Positions 45,085-54,882 of a DNA stretch of 64,000 nucleotides are shown one piece after another. Position 1 is the stretch's first letter; each line of letters begins with the position of its first letter. The DNA is taken from NCBI RefSeq assembly GCF_946482605.1, contig NZ_CAMLSE010000026.1:1-64000 (forward strand), in the 5' to 3' direction. The notes beneath the pieces are model-generated. The model was not told the DNA's origin, ran no database searches, and worked only from the letters and a program-made list of their open reading frames with translations. The DNA comes from an uncultured Dyadobacter sp. (lineage in GTDB: Bacteria > Bacteroidota > Bacteroidia > Cytophagales > Spirosomataceae). The position numbers were made by a program, and so were the translations under genes.

Positions 45085-46914
45085 ATGAAAATCAGGGCGA
45101 TCGACCTCCTCGTCATAATACTCTATCTGGCAACGGTAATGTTTATGGGGATATACCTCAAAAAACAGGCTGCCAGAAGCAAGAACGACTATCTCCTGGG
45201 CGGTAAGTCTATGCCGTTCTGGATGCTGGGCATTTCCAATGCATCAGGTATGTTCGACCTTTCCGGCACGGCATGGATGGTCGCTATCATGTTCGTTTAT
45301 GGTGTTAAAAGCATCTGGCTGCCTTGGCTGTGGCCGGTTTTCAATCAGGTATTTATGATGGTCTATCTATCGTTATGGCTGCGAAGGTCCAATGCCGCTA
45401 CCGGCGCGGAGTGGATGCTATTCCGCTTCGGTGACCGCAACGGCGCGGGACTTTCCCATAAGATCATCATCGTTTTCGCGTTGCTGAGTTGCCTGAGCTT
45501 TATGGTTTACGGCTTCACCGGACTTGGTAAGTTTATCGAGATATTCATCCCCTGGGAACTTGTCAGTCCATTCCTGCCCTTTACGTTGCGCCCCGACTAT
45601 GTCCCTCATTTCTATGGTGTGGTTTTTACTGTATTTACAGCCTGCTATGCGTTACTCGGAGGCATGAAAAGCATCGTCTGGGCCGATATGCTGCATTACC
45701 TAGTGATGACGGTCGTTTGCATTTCCGTTGCTGCAATGGCTTATGCTGCTCTTCCCGCCACGGATTATTTACCGGTGCCAACTGGCTGGACGGACCTGTT
45801 TTTCGGCAAAGACCTCGACCTCGACTGGGAAGAGCGCCTGCCTGCGGCAGCCGAGAAATTGCGGGCAGATCGCTTTTCTCCATTCAACTACTTTTTTGCA
45901 CTAATGGCAGCCAAAGGGATCCTGGCAAGTCTCGCCGGACCCGCCCCGAACTACGATATGCAAAAAATACTCTCTACCCGGTCGCCACGGGAAGCCGCGC
46001 TGATGAGCATGATTGTCAATATCGTCCTGCTGCCGACCCGGTATCTGTTTATTACCGGCATTACAGTGCTTGGGTTGCTGTACTTCCAAAACCTGGATAT
46101 AACTACGCAATCAGGAACGGACTTTGAAAAACTCCTCCCCGCTGTCCTGAATGCCTACATCCCCTCCGGTCTGCTGGGTTTAGTGCTGGTCAGCCTGATG
46201 GGCGCTTTTATGGGTACTTTCGCAGGCACTTTTAATGCCGCACAGGCGTATTTTGTGAATGACATTTATCTCAAATCCATCCGCCCGCATGCCAGCAACA
46301 AGCAGATCAGTCAGGTGAGTTATGCGACAGGCCTTGTCATCGTGGCCGTCAGTATTTTGCTCGGCCTGCTCGCCCGGGATGTGAACAGTACACTGCAATG
46401 GATCGTATCTGCTTTGTATGGCGGCTACATTGCTTCCAATGTGCTCAAATGGTACTGGTGGCGTTTCAACAGTTCGGGATTCTTCTGGGGAATGTTATCG
46501 GGCATCATCTGTGCCCTGCTCTGTCCTTACCTCTTCCGGGATACCCTCCCACTGTATTATTTCCCGCTAATACTCACAATCTCCCTCCTTGGTGCCGTGA
46601 TCGGCGCACTCGTCGCGCCACCGACTGATATGGCCGTGCTGAAAGCATTTTATAAGAACGTCAATCCATGGGGATTCTGGGGGCCCGTCAGGCGGGAAGT
46701 GCAAAGGGAGGAGCCGCTCTTTATCCCAAACCGGCATTTCCGCAGAGACGTTACCAATGTGGGCATTGGAATAGCAGCCCAGACCGCCATTACGCTGATC
46801 CCGGTTTTTTTCATTCTGAAAATGACAGATGAAACCTGGGCAGCCTCCGCGGTATTCATGGTATCGACAGCCATTCTCTGGAAGACGTGGTATAAAAACC
46901 TCCCTGATCAATAA
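45085..46914 (+). CDS. Sodium:solute symporter (SSS family)
   Basis: An inner-membrane Na+-coupled transporter of 609 residues with about 13-14 membrane segments. I chose the start at 45085 (MKIRAIDLLVIILYLATVMF), which begins right before the first helix as in relatives; the frame also allows 45058. SSS pieces are KSMPFWMLGISNASGMFDLS, GFTGLGKFIEIFIPWEL and LLGLVLVSLMGAFMGTFAGT with the sodium-site Ser/Thr. By position it imports the mono- or disaccharide released in the periplasm; the substrate is inferred to be a mannose disaccharide. The phosphorylase gene follows after 27 bases. Confidence 0.92.
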   Translation: MKIRAIDLLVIILYLATVMFMGIYLKKQAARSKNDYLLGGKSMPFWMLGISNASGMFDLSGTAWMVAIMFVYGVKSIWLPWLWPVFNQVFMMVYLSLWLRRSNAATGAEWMLFRFGDRNGAGLSHKIIIVFALLSCLSFMVYGFTGLGKFIEIFIPWELVSPFLPFTLRPDYVPHFYGVVFTVFTACYALLGGMKSIVWADMLHYLVMTVVCISVAAMAYAALPATDYLPVPTGWTDLFFGKDLDLDWEERLPAAAEKLRADRFSPFNYFFALMAAKGILASLAGPAPNYDMQKILSTRSPREAALMSMIVNIVLLPTRYLFITGITVLGLLYFQNLDITTQSGTDFEKLLPAVLNAYIPSGLLGLVLVSLMGAFMGTFAGTFNAAQAYFVNDIYLKSIRPHASNKQISQVSYATGLVIVAVSILLGLLARDVNSTLQWIVSALYGGYIASNVLKWYWWRFNSSGFFWGMLSGIICALLCPYLFRDTLPLYYFPLILTISLLGAVIGALVAPPTDMAVLKAFYKNVNPWGFWGPVRREVQREEPLFIPNRHFRRDVTNVGIGIAAQTAITLIPVFFILKMTDETWAASAVFMVSTAILWKTWYKNLPDQ

Positions 46915-46941
46915 GCACATCGACAAACCTCACAATAGAGC

Positions 46942-48153
46942 ATGACTATCTTTGAAGAGCGCTTCCAGCAAATCAGGCGTGAGAAGCAGAAGCTGTTTGA
47001 AATGCCGAACGAGAAGCTGCCAACCGGTGACGGGATTTGCGACCGCTACCAGTCTCCGGTCCTCACAGCTGCTCATGTTCCGTTGTTCTGGGAATACGAC
47101 CTGAACCCGGGCAGCAACCCGTTCCTGATGAAAAGATTTGGCATCAATGCAGTGTTCAATGCGGGAGCCATTAAACTGGACGACAAATACCTGCTCGTGG
47201 TACGCGTCGAAGGTTATGATCGTAAATCCTTTTTTGCGGTCGCGGAGAGCCCCACCGGCACCGACCAATTCCGGTTCTGGGACTATCCGCTGGCACTGCC
47301 GGAAACGTCCGAACCGGATACCAATATTTATGACATGAGGCTCACCAAGCACGAAGACGGCTGGATCTACGGGCTCTTCTGTACCGAACGCCAGGACCCT
47401 TCTGCCACAATCGGAAATGAATCGCAGGCGATTGCACAGTGCGGGATCGCCCGCACACGCGATCTCGTGACCTGGCACCGCCTTCCCGACCTGAAAACAA
47501 AGTCGCCCCAACAGCGAAATGTGGTTTTGCATCCGGAGTTTGTGAATGGGCAATATGCATTTTACACCCGTCCGCAGGATTCTTTCATCGAAGCCGGGCT
47601 GGGAGGAGGCATCGGGCTGGGCCTCTCCACCTGCATTGAAAACGCCGAAGTGACAGAGGAAGTGATCATCGACCCGAAGAAGTACCACACCGTTTATGAG
47701 TCAAAAAACGGACAGGGTCCGGCGCCGATCAGGACCCGGCTGGGCTGGCTGCATCTCGCACATGGGGTGAGGCATACCGCTGCCGGGCTGCGCTATGTGC
47801 TGTATCTTTTTCTCACAGATCCCGATCATCCCGGCACGGTCACACACAAGCCGGCAGGTTACCTGCTCGCACCACAGGGCAGGGAGCGGACAGGCGATGT
47901 GGCGAACGTGCTATTCTCCAATGGGTGGATCCTCGATGACGATGGCACTGTTCTTATTTATTACGGCTCGTCAGACACGCGCCTGCATGTGGCGACCTCT
48001 TCGATCGAACGCCTGCTGGATTACGTGGTCAACACCGCGCCGGATGGCTTTACTTCCGCAGCGTCCCGGTCTACATTGACCCGGCTTATCGACCGGAATC
48101 TGGCGTTGGTAACGCGTAATCTGACCGAACAAGAGCCGCTGCTCGACCGATAG
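46942..48153 (+). CDS. GH130 family 4-O-beta-D-mannosyl-D-glucose phosphorylase
   Basis: Splits mannosyl-beta-1,4-glucose with phosphate into alpha-mannose 1-phosphate and glucose, in the cytoplasm. The 403-residue chain closely follows the GH130 subfamily 1 pattern: SPVLTAAHVPLFWEYDLNPG, GINAVFNAGAIKLDDKYLLV, VRVEGYDRKSFFAVAESP, then the catalytic Asp131 in TNIYDMRLTKHEDGWIYGLF, and QQRNVVLHPEFVNGQYAFYT with the phosphate-binding Arg, plus LHLAHGVRHTAAGLRYVLYL. In other Bacteroidota this enzyme works after a mannobiose epimerase; no epimerase is seen here. It belongs to the operon with the symporter. Confidence 0.92.
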   Translation: MTIFEERFQQIRREKQKLFEMPNEKLPTGDGICDRYQSPVLTAAHVPLFWEYDLNPGSNPFLMKRFGINAVFNAGAIKLDDKYLLVVRVEGYDRKSFFAVAESPTGTDQFRFWDYPLALPETSEPDTNIYDMRLTKHEDGWIYGLFCTERQDPSATIGNESQAIAQCGIARTRDLVTWHRLPDLKTKSPQQRNVVLHPEFVNGQYAFYTRPQDSFIEAGLGGGIGLGLSTCIENAEVTEEVIIDPKKYHTVYESKNGQGPAPIRTRLGWLHLAHGVRHTAAGLRYVLYLFLTDPDHPGTVTHKPAGYLLAPQGRERTGDVANVLFSNGWILDDDGTVLIYYGSSDTRLHVATSSIERLLDYVVNTAPDGFTSAASRSTLTRLIDRNLALVTRNLTEQEPLLDR

Positions 48154-48455
48154 ACACCTCCCCAATACGTATAAGCATTACCGGCACTGCCCGAAACTTT
48201 CCCGCTTACCGGCAATTGAATTAAATCAATGCAGGATAGCCTACTGCTTTAAATGCGCCCGTACACGGGGATAAAGCCACATTTAGAACTAAGAGTGCTT
48301 TAATCTCATCGTTAAAAAGGTGTTAAAAATGTGTTATTTTTAGATAAAAAAGCACTATATAAATATGGAGTTAACCGCGGTATATTTGACCCGATTTTCA
48401 GCATTATTTTCTTAATGCAGCTATACCATTTAACCTATCAGAAGTACGTAACTGT
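48154..48455. other. Leader region of the second susC
   Basis: A 302-base region ahead of susC. Its perfect -7 element is TATATTTG at 48381-48388, 67 bases before the start. A 9-base direct repeat TTACCGGCA occurs twice near 48180 and 48205. It could be a regulator half-site pair or chance. Confidence 0.45.
48381..48388 (+). promoter_or_regulatory. -7 element of the second susC/susD operon
   Basis: TATATTTG, identical to the element of the first susC at 19935. No -33 TTTG is present at 19-20 bases upstream, again suggesting that an activator (perhaps the AraC protein) is needed. Confidence 0.5.
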
Positions 48456-51400
48456 ATGAAAAAAAATCTACTAGTTAAAATGCTGATACTGTTCACTGTG
48501 CTCTCCCTCCGGGGTTATGCGCAGGAGGTGACAGTATCCGGGAAAGTAAGCGACGCCACCGGCGGCGAGATTGCCGGTGTGAACGTCGTTGTCAAAGGTA
48601 CCACCAGAGGTACAACCACCAACGACAAGGGTGAATATAGTATTACCGCGGACAAGGGTAAAACTCTAACATTCAGCTACATTGGTTACATAACCAAAGA
48701 GGTGGTTGTGGCAAATGCTACCAACATCAACATTTCACTGGCCGCAGAAGCCACCGCATTGAACGAAGTGGTCGTTACCGCATTGGGTATCAGCCGTGAA
48801 AAACGGTCACTGGCTTACTCCATCACCGAAGTCGGCGGTGCCAATCTGACAGCCGCCCGGGAAGCAAATCTCGGGAATGCGCTCGCTGGTAGGGTTGCAG
48901 GGGTAAATGTGAGCAAAATAGCGTCGGGTCCAGCAGGCTCCTCACGCGTGATCATCCGCGGCAACAAATCGCTGCAGGGCAACAATCAGCCATTGTATGT
49001 AATCGACGGTATCCCGATGGACAATAATAACTTCGGTCAGGCAGGGTTGTGGGGCGGCTCCGACGAAGGCGATGGCTTGTCGAGCATCAATCCCGACGAC
49101 ATTGAGTCGGTAGTCGTGTTGAAAGGTGCGAATGCTGCGGCTTTGTACGGTTCACGCGCCGCCAACGGGGTCATCAACGTGACCACCAAGCGCGGGACTA
49201 AAAGAAAAGGGATTGGCATTGAGTTCGGCTCCAACTATGTGTTCGAAAAGCTGAATGACCTCTCAGATCTGCAGCATACCTATGGCAGCGGCTCCTATGT
49301 GAACAATGTGGCTTCCAAACCAGCTACGCAAAGCCAGGCCTACGAATGGGGCGACGACTCCTGGGGGCCGAAATATGACAACAGCCAGGTGGTCGGTTTT
49401 GACGGCAAAATGCGCCCCTATGCTTACCAGGGCGATAACTTCTCCCGTTTTTACAAAACAGGTCACGCATTTACCAACAACATTGCACTATCAGGCGGAA
49501 ATGAAACCCAAAATTTCCGGGCGTCTGTCACGAACCTGAGCAGCAGCACCATCATCCCTAATTCCGGTTATGACAGGATCAACCTCTCCTTGTCGACCAA
49601 TGCAAAATTCGGAAAGAGACTGACGTTGGACGCCAAGGTGCTCTATTCTGAAGAAAAGGCCAAGAACCGCCCGAACGTTTCCGACTCTCCGGGCAACGCG
49701 ATTCAATCGGTATGGCGGACTCCGGGCAACTATAATATACTCGATTACTACGGCGACCCTGCAAAACCAGGAGCAATCCCGGCGGGAACAGATGCCGCCA
49801 GCCTGAGCATCTTCGGCAAAAGAGTAGGTGAGGAATTTCAGCAGGCGGCCAACAACTGGGGCCAAAATCCGTACTGGGTTACGCACCAGTTTATAAAAAC
49901 CGACAAAAAAGACCGCTTTATCACCTCAGGTGCATTGAAATACCAGATAACCGATTGGTTGTACGTTCAGGGGCGTGTCGGGCTTGACAAGTATCAGCGA
50001 CGCTCCGAAGGGCTTACGCCGGAAGGAACGGGCTATCAGCTAGGGGGTGCACGGAACATGGGAACATGGAATGTCCAGGAACTCAATGCCGAATATACCG
50101 TGGGCTTCAATAAAGAGTTTGGCAAAATCGGTATCAATGCATTTGCAGGCGGAAACCGCATGCGGAGAAAATACGAATACCAGAACGTGTATGGTAATGG
50201 TTTTAACGTCCAGTTCTTCCCGGCTATCAACAATGTCAAAACGAAGGGTTGGGATTATGACCCCAAAGAAAGCGGCATCAACTCGCTCCTGGGCTCGATG
50301 GAACTCTCCTATGACGGCTATCTGTTCCTGAATGCTACTGCACGAAACGACTGGTTCTCGGTCCTGAATCCCGAAACCAACAGCATTCTCTATCCTTCGG
50401 TAGGTACCAGCTTCGTGTTCTCCGATGCGTTCAAAAACCTCCCATCCTGGTTGTCTTACGGTAAAGTCCGTGCATCCTGGGCACAGGTGGGCAATGTTAC
50501 GATCGATGCCTATTCGACCAACATGACTTACTCTCTGAACGGCAATCCCCATCTCGGATATCCGATGGCCTCTTTCTCTCAGGCAATGGGCAATGGCGGC
50601 AACATCCCCAATCCGAACCTGAAACCACTAACGGTGACAGAAACAGAGTTTGGTATCGATTTCCGTCTGTTCAACAATAAACTGGGTGTGGATTTCACCT
50701 ACTATGATCAGCAAACTACCGACGACATCCTGAACGCAACGATCTCACGCGCCAGCGGTTTTGGAAGTACCTCCGTAAACCTCGGTAAGATGCAGAACAG
50801 AGGTATCGAGTTATTGCTGACCGTCACCCCATTGAAAAGCAGCAATCTGAACTGGGATGTCACGCTGAATCTTGCAAAAAACAACAACAAGGTGAAAGCG
50901 CTGATCGAAGGTACCACCGAACTCGTGATGGAGGAACCAAGAACACGTAACACCTTCATCAAAAACATCGTTGGTCACCCATTCGGTATGATCACGGGTA
51001 AGGTACAGAAAATGTCGCCAGATGGCCAGCCGGTGTTTTTTAACGACGGCCGTCCTGTCGCCGAAGATGGGTACAAGATTATCGGAAACGGTATTGCCAA
51101 ACTCACGGGAGGTCTTACCAACGCATTCAACTATAAAGGAATAGACTTATCGTTCCTGGTCGACTTCAAATGGGGAGGCGACATCCTGTCCGGTACGAAC
51201 ATGCGCCTTACGCAATGGGGCGTCAGCAAGCAATCGCTGCAGGGACGCGAGGGCGAGGCTCCTCTGACCGTTGCGGGTGTTACGCAGGAAGGCACCGATT
51301 ACAAGCCTTTTACCAAAACGCTGAATCCGCGCGAATCCTACGAGTACTGGCAATCAGTAGGTGGTGAAGCAAACGCGGTAACGCCGATGTTCCTGTACGA

Positions 51401-51644
51401 CGCTTCTTTCATCAAGTTGAGACAACTTTCGCTGGGTTACACTTTCCCGAAAAAACTGCTTGGAAAAACTCCTCTGCAAAACCTGAGTATATCTTTTGTA
51501 GGCCGGAACCTCGCCATTCTGTTCAAAAACATCGACAACGTAGACCCGGAATCGACGTACTCGAACGGAAATTCACAAGGCTTCGACTACTTCGGTTTCC
51601 CTTCTACCCGCAGTTACGGTTTCAATCTGAGAGCAACATTCTAA
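48456..51644 (+). CDS. SusC/RagA family TonB-linked outer-membrane transporter (mannose-glycan locus)
   Basis: A 1062-residue outer-membrane oligosaccharide importer. A signal peptide ends near LRGYAQ. The carboxypeptidase-regulatory-like domain (TVSGKVSDATGGEIAGVNVV, about 25-100) precedes the plug: LNEVVVTALGISREKRSLAY, PLYVIDGIPMDNNNFGQ and SuSC signature AALYGSRAANGVINVTTKRG. The barrel ends FPSTRSYGFNLRATF, with a terminal Phe. The susD-like gene begins 10 bases after the stop. Together with the GH130 enzyme it probably takes up a beta-mannan or glucomannan fragment. Confidence 0.95.
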   Translation: MKKNLLVKMLILFTVLSLRGYAQEVTVSGKVSDATGGEIAGVNVVVKGTTRGTTTNDKGEYSITADKGKTLTFSYIGYITKEVVVANATNINISLAAEATALNEVVVTALGISREKRSLAYSITEVGGANLTAAREANLGNALAGRVAGVNVSKIASGPAGSSRVIIRGNKSLQGNNQPLYVIDGIPMDNNNFGQAGLWGGSDEGDGLSSINPDDIESVVVLKGANAAALYGSRAANGVINVTTKRGTKRKGIGIEFGSNYVFEKLNDLSDLQHTYGSGSYVNNVASKPATQSQAYEWGDDSWGPKYDNSQVVGFDGKMRPYAYQGDNFSRFYKTGHAFTNNIALSGGNETQNFRASVTNLSSSTIIPNSGYDRINLSLSTNAKFGKRLTLDAKVLYSEEKAKNRPNVSDSPGNAIQSVWRTPGNYNILDYYGDPAKPGAIPAGTDAASLSIFGKRVGEEFQQAANNWGQNPYWVTHQFIKTDKKDRFITSGALKYQITDWLYVQGRVGLDKYQRRSEGLTPEGTGYQLGGARNMGTWNVQELNAEYTVGFNKEFGKIGINAFAGGNRMRRKYEYQNVYGNGFNVQFFPAINNVKTKGWDYDPKESGINSLLGSMELSYDGYLFLNATARNDWFSVLNPETNSILYPSVGTSFVFSDAFKNLPSWLSYGKVRASWAQVGNVTIDAYSTNMTYSLNGNPHLGYPMASFSQAMGNGGNIPNPNLKPLTVTETEFGIDFRLFNNKLGVDFTYYDQQTTDDILNATISRASGFGSTSVNLGKMQNRGIELLLTVTPLKSSNLNWDVTLNLAKNNNKVKALIEGTTELVMEEPRTRNTFIKNIVGHPFGMITGKVQKMSPDGQPVFFNDGRPVAEDGYKIIGNGIAKLTGGLTNAFNYKGIDLSFLVDFKWGGDILSGTNMRLTQWGVSKQSLQGREGEAPLTVAGVTQEGTDYKPFTKTLNPRESYEYWQSVGGEANAVTPMFLYDASFIKLRQLSLGYTFPKKLLGKTPLQNLSISFVGRNLAILFKNIDNVDPESTYSNGNSQGFDYFGFPSTRSYGFNLRATF

Positions 51645-51654
51645 TCCAAAGAAT

Positions 51655-53253
51655 ATGAAAGACTTTAAAAAATATATTAAATACGGTTTGGCGGTAATGC
51701 TCGCATCAGGGTGTGACACAAAAGAATTGCATGATCTGAATATCAATCCCCAGGCACTCAACCAGGTCGATCTCAATCTCATCTTCACTTCGGTAGAGTT
51801 GGGAATCGCATCCAATGGGTCAACCGGCGACAACCGTTACATCGACTGGCGGACCAACATCGGTTGGTGTGCATATGCAATCCAGCAACTGGCCAACGCC
51901 GGCGGCGGCATTGCTCCGGGTGACAAGTATACCGTCAATGTGGAAACCAATGCAGCCCCATTCGAATTTACATACAACGATCAGCTGAAGAACATTGCAG
52001 AAATCATGAAACAGTCCGGCCCGGGTGGGTTTGCAGAAGGCAAATATGTCAATATGCGTAATGTCGCCCGCATTATCCGGGCATTCAGCTTCGCCCGTCT
52101 CACGGATTTTTATGGTAATGTTCCCTACAATGAGGCTAACAAAGGAACGGAGGGCATTTTCTTTCCCAAGTATGATACGCAAGACGTGATCTATGCCGAC
52201 TTGCTGAAAGAGCTCGACGAGGCGTCATCGGCACTGAGTGCGACCAATCCCGACGAAGGCTTTAAGGCTGCGGATTTTATTTACAAAGGCGATATCACCA
52301 AATGGAAGCGGTTTGGCTACTCTTTGATGCTCCGTCTGGCGATGCGGATTTCCAACGTAGACGCTGCCAAGGCTGCCACTTATGTATCCAAAGCAGTAGC
52401 CGGCGGTGTGTTTGCCGGCAATGCCGACAATCTCTGGGTACCCATGGCCGACGGGCCCAGTGAATGGGTCAACCAGAACGGTATCTCGCGCGCATTCGAT
52501 CCCGGCGACGGAGGACAACCTGCATACCTGAGCGCAACGATGGTCAATTTTCTGAAAGGCGCCAACGCCAACAGCGTAGCCGACGACGATCCCCGCCTGA
52601 TGGTACTCACGAGCGGAATCGGCGACTGGAGCGGAGGAACTTTCACCCCGGTTTCAGTTGATCCCCTCAAACAAAAAGGGATGCCGAACGGGTACGATCA
52701 GGCAATGCTCGACAAGCTGGAAGGAGCGGCAGTGATCGCCTCCAAAACCTATTCCCGCATTAACGTAAAAATGCTGCAGGATTCCGATCCCTATATGATT
52801 ATGAACTATGGTGAGGTGGAATTCCTGCTGGCCGAAGCGATTGAAAGAAAAATCGGAAGCGGCATTTCCGGCACAGCCAAATCGCATTACGAGGCCGGAG
52901 TAAAGGCATCGATGCAAATGTACACGCCTTATGACGCGTCCCTGACCGTTTCGGATGCCGCCGTTACCGCCTACCTGGCCGCCTATCCTTACGGTACCGC
53001 CAAGCCAGCGCTGGAAATGATCGGCGATCAGATGTGGGTAAACAAGTTCTTCAACTGGTGGGAGGCGTGGAACGACTGGCGCAGGACAGGCTTCCCGAAA
53101 CTCACCGCCACCAACTACCCCGGAAACGTAACCAACGGAACCATTCCCGTAAGACTCCGCTATCCGACCAACGAAGTCGCAGGCAATCCCAACTATCAGA
53201 CGGGTGCGACATTGCCCGACGATTTCACCACCAAAGTTTGGTGGGATAAATAG
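51655..53253 (+). CDS. SusD-like outer-membrane lipoprotein (mannose-glycan locus)
   Basis: The surface glycan-binding partner of the preceding SusC, of the SusD-like-2 type. The signal has a lipobox with Cys at residue 20 (YGLAVMLASGCDTKEL). The 532-residue mature chain begins DLNINPQALNQVDLNLIFTS and has the family helices NVARIIRAFSFARLTDFYGN, GFKAADFIYKGDITKWKRFG-Y and YGEVEFLLAEAIERKIGSGI. The C-terminal end VPVRLRYPTNEVAGNPNY-like block is usual for the group. A terminator-like hairpin follows. It contacts the ligand and closes over the SusC barrel. Confidence 0.94.
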   Translation: MKDFKKYIKYGLAVMLASGCDTKELHDLNINPQALNQVDLNLIFTSVELGIASNGSTGDNRYIDWRTNIGWCAYAIQQLANAGGGIAPGDKYTVNVETNAAPFEFTYNDQLKNIAEIMKQSGPGGFAEGKYVNMRNVARIIRAFSFARLTDFYGNVPYNEANKGTEGIFFPKYDTQDVIYADLLKELDEASSALSATNPDEGFKAADFIYKGDITKWKRFGYSLMLRLAMRISNVDAAKAATYVSKAVAGGVFAGNADNLWVPMADGPSEWVNQNGISRAFDPGDGGQPAYLSATMVNFLKGANANSVADDDPRLMVLTSGIGDWSGGTFTPVSVDPLKQKGMPNGYDQAMLDKLEGAAVIASKTYSRINVKMLQDSDPYMIMNYGEVEFLLAEAIERKIGSGISGTAKSHYEAGVKASMQMYTPYDASLTVSDAAVTAYLAAYPYGTAKPALEMIGDQMWVNKFFNWWEAWNDWRRTGFPKLTATNYPGNVTNGTIPVRLRYPTNEVAGNPNYQTGATLPDDFTTKVWWDK

Positions 53254-53275
53254 TATAAATTAGTAGATATAATTC

Positions 53276-53309
53276 AAAAGGTGTCCTGAATATTTTGGGG
53301 CATCTTTTT
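53276..53309 (+). terminator. Terminator after the mannose-glycan susD
   Basis: AAAAGGTGTCC at 53276-53286 pairs with GGGCATCTTTT at 53298-53308, with two G-T pairs, ending in a T-run. It lies 23 bases past the susD stop. Confidence 0.6.
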
Positions 53310-53360
53310 GTTTTTTATCCTAATTTTGAAATTCACCTGATTTACTAATAGCTCCGGATT

Positions 53361-53876
53361 ATGATACAATCGTTTGCGGCTGATGCCGATAAAAATGAGG
53401 TTTTCGAAAAAGTACAGCAGTTTATAGACGAGCAAGGCTTCACGGTTGTCGCCAAAGACCATTCACGTCCCTGGGGCGGTTTTTTTGTACTCGACGAAAC
53501 ACAGGCACCGACATTCATTTCCACATTCTTCCCGCATTTGTCCCTGGCCGATTTTGCTGGCTATGAAAAACTGAGCCCGAAAATCCTCGTGGTAGCGCCC
53601 AACAAACGCCTCTCATGGCAGTATCACCACCGCCGCGCCGAAATCTGGAAAGTGATCGGAGGGAATGCCGGCATCGTGATCAGCGACACCGACGAGGAAA
53701 CCGAATTGCAGCAATTGCCGATTGGTACGGTTATTAACCTGAGAAAAGGCGAGCGCCACCGCTTGGTAGGCGTCAACGAATGGGGTTTTGTAGCTGAGAT
53801 CTGGCAGCACACCGACCCTTCCAACCCATCCGACGAAGACGACATTGTTCGCGTTCAGGACGATTTCGGAAGATAA
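53361..53876 (+). CDS. Cupin protein of the type II mannose-6-phosphate isomerase family
   Basis: A 171-residue single-domain cupin of the family that includes type II phosphomannose isomerases. Metal ligands are in LSWQYHHRRAEIWKVIGGNA (two His and a Glu), KGERHRLVG (His) and FVAEIWQHT. The N-terminal ~50 residues (FAADADKNEVFEKVQQFIDE) are an extension. It may interconvert mannose- and fructose-6-phosphate, which would complete the use of mannose 1-phosphate made by the phosphorylase, provided a phosphomannomutase exists elsewhere. Its own transcription after the susD hairpin is likely, so membership of the locus is inference. Confidence 0.78.
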   Translation: MIQSFAADADKNEVFEKVQQFIDEQGFTVVAKDHSRPWGGFFVLDETQAPTFISTFFPHLSLADFAGYEKLSPKILVVAPNKRLSWQYHHRRAEIWKVIGGNAGIVISDTDEETELQQLPIGTVINLRKGERHRLVGVNEWGFVAEIWQHTDPSNPSDEDDIVRVQDDFGR

Positions 53877-53892
53877 TCCGCCAATGCCGATG

Positions 53893-53918
53893 TCTGGCAG
53901 GTCAGGCGGCCTGCCAGA
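53893..53918 (+). terminator. Hairpin after the cupin gene
   Basis: TCTGGCAGG at 53893-53901 is the exact complement of CCTGCCAGA at 53910-53918, with an 8-base loop. No T-run follows. Confidence 0.5.
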
Positions 53919-53950
53919 TTGACTATTCATTCATCCTAACTCAGCCAGTC

Positions 53951-54850
53951 ATGAAATTCGGAAAAGTTGAAAATGCCGAAAACATAGATTTCACTTTGCC
54001 ACCCGAAGCTTCCGCCAACAAAGTGCTGCTGAATGCGGCAAAAGCCGGAAAACCGGAAATCTACATCGGATGCGCCAAATGGAACAAGACCGACCTCAAA
54101 GGTTTTTATCCCAAGGGTACCAAAGACGAACTGGCCTATTACGCGACGCAGTTCAACAGCATCGAGCTGAATGCGACCTTTTACAACAATTTCCCGGCAG
54201 AAACGATCGAAACCTGGTACACCAAAACACCCGCGGGTTTCAGGTTTTTCCCCAAACTGCACCAGAGTATCAGTCATTGGAAAAGACTGAAAGATGCCAA
54301 GGAACCGACCGACCTTTACCTGGACGGCATCGCCCATTTACAGGATAAATTAGGAATGCTTTTCCTGCAAATGCCCGACAATTTTGGCCCCAAAAACTGG
54401 GAAATATTGAAGGCATACCTGGAAGAGTGGCCTTCCGGCTTTCCGCTCGCGCTGGAATTGCGCCACACTGGGTGGTATGATGGGACTTTCAACAGCGAAG
54501 ACCTTTATAGCATGCTGGAAAAGAAAAACATCTCGCATATTGTCACCGACTCGGCCGGGCGCCGCGATCTGCTGCATATGCGGCTCACGACACCGGTTGC
54601 ATTTATACGCTACAACGGCGCTAACGTGGACTCGGATTACACCAGGCTGGACGATTGGTTCGAAAGGCTGAAACTCTGGATTGAGGAAGGTATTCAGAAG
54701 ATTTACTTTTTTGTCCACCAGAACCACGAGGAGGCGTCACCACTGCTATCCTCATATCTGATCCAGAAATTAAATAGGGAACTGGGAATGGAATTGCAGG
54801 TCCCTTACGACCCGAGAGTGGCGAGCGGACAGGTTAATTTATTCAAATAG
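53951..54850 (+). CDS. DUF72 family protein
   Basis: A 299-residue TIM-barrel protein of the DUF72 (YecE) family, whose biochemical role is not known. The family blocks are IYIGCAKWNKTDLKGFYPKG, YATQFNSIELNATFYNNFPA, FRFFPKLHQSISHWKRLKD, LGMLFLQMPDNFGPKNW and FPLALELRHTGWYDG. VTPVAFIRYNG-like and IYFFVHQNHEEASPLLSSYL complete it. It starts 74 bases after the cupin stop and ends with a terminator. Confidence 0.9.
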   Translation: MKFGKVENAENIDFTLPPEASANKVLLNAAKAGKPEIYIGCAKWNKTDLKGFYPKGTKDELAYYATQFNSIELNATFYNNFPAETIETWYTKTPAGFRFFPKLHQSISHWKRLKDAKEPTDLYLDGIAHLQDKLGMLFLQMPDNFGPKNWEILKAYLEEWPSGFPLALELRHTGWYDGTFNSEDLYSMLEKKNISHIVTDSAGRRDLLHMRLTTPVAFIRYNGANVDSDYTRLDDWFERLKLWIEEGIQKIYFFVHQNHEEASPLLSSYLIQKLNRELGMELQVPYDPRVASGQVNLFK

Positions 54851-54854
54851 CAGC

Positions 54855-54877
54855 AAGGCGGGACTCAATCCCGCCTT
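54855..54877. terminator. Bidirectional terminator after the DUF72 gene
   Basis: AAGGCGGGA at 54855-54863 pairs exactly with TCCCGCCTT at 54869-54877 around a 5-base loop, followed by two further T. The convergent pseudogene ends at 54883. Confidence 0.85.
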
Positions 54878-54882
54878 TTGCA

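Noticed and set aside
44975..45088. 37-residue lipoprotein-like frame before the symporter
   Set aside because: The only good -7 element lies inside it, so it is probably not transcribed as a gene.
48180..48215. Direct repeat TTACCGGCA as an AraC binding site
   Set aside because: Two 9-base copies at this spacing could be chance, and no third copy was seen near the symporter promoter.
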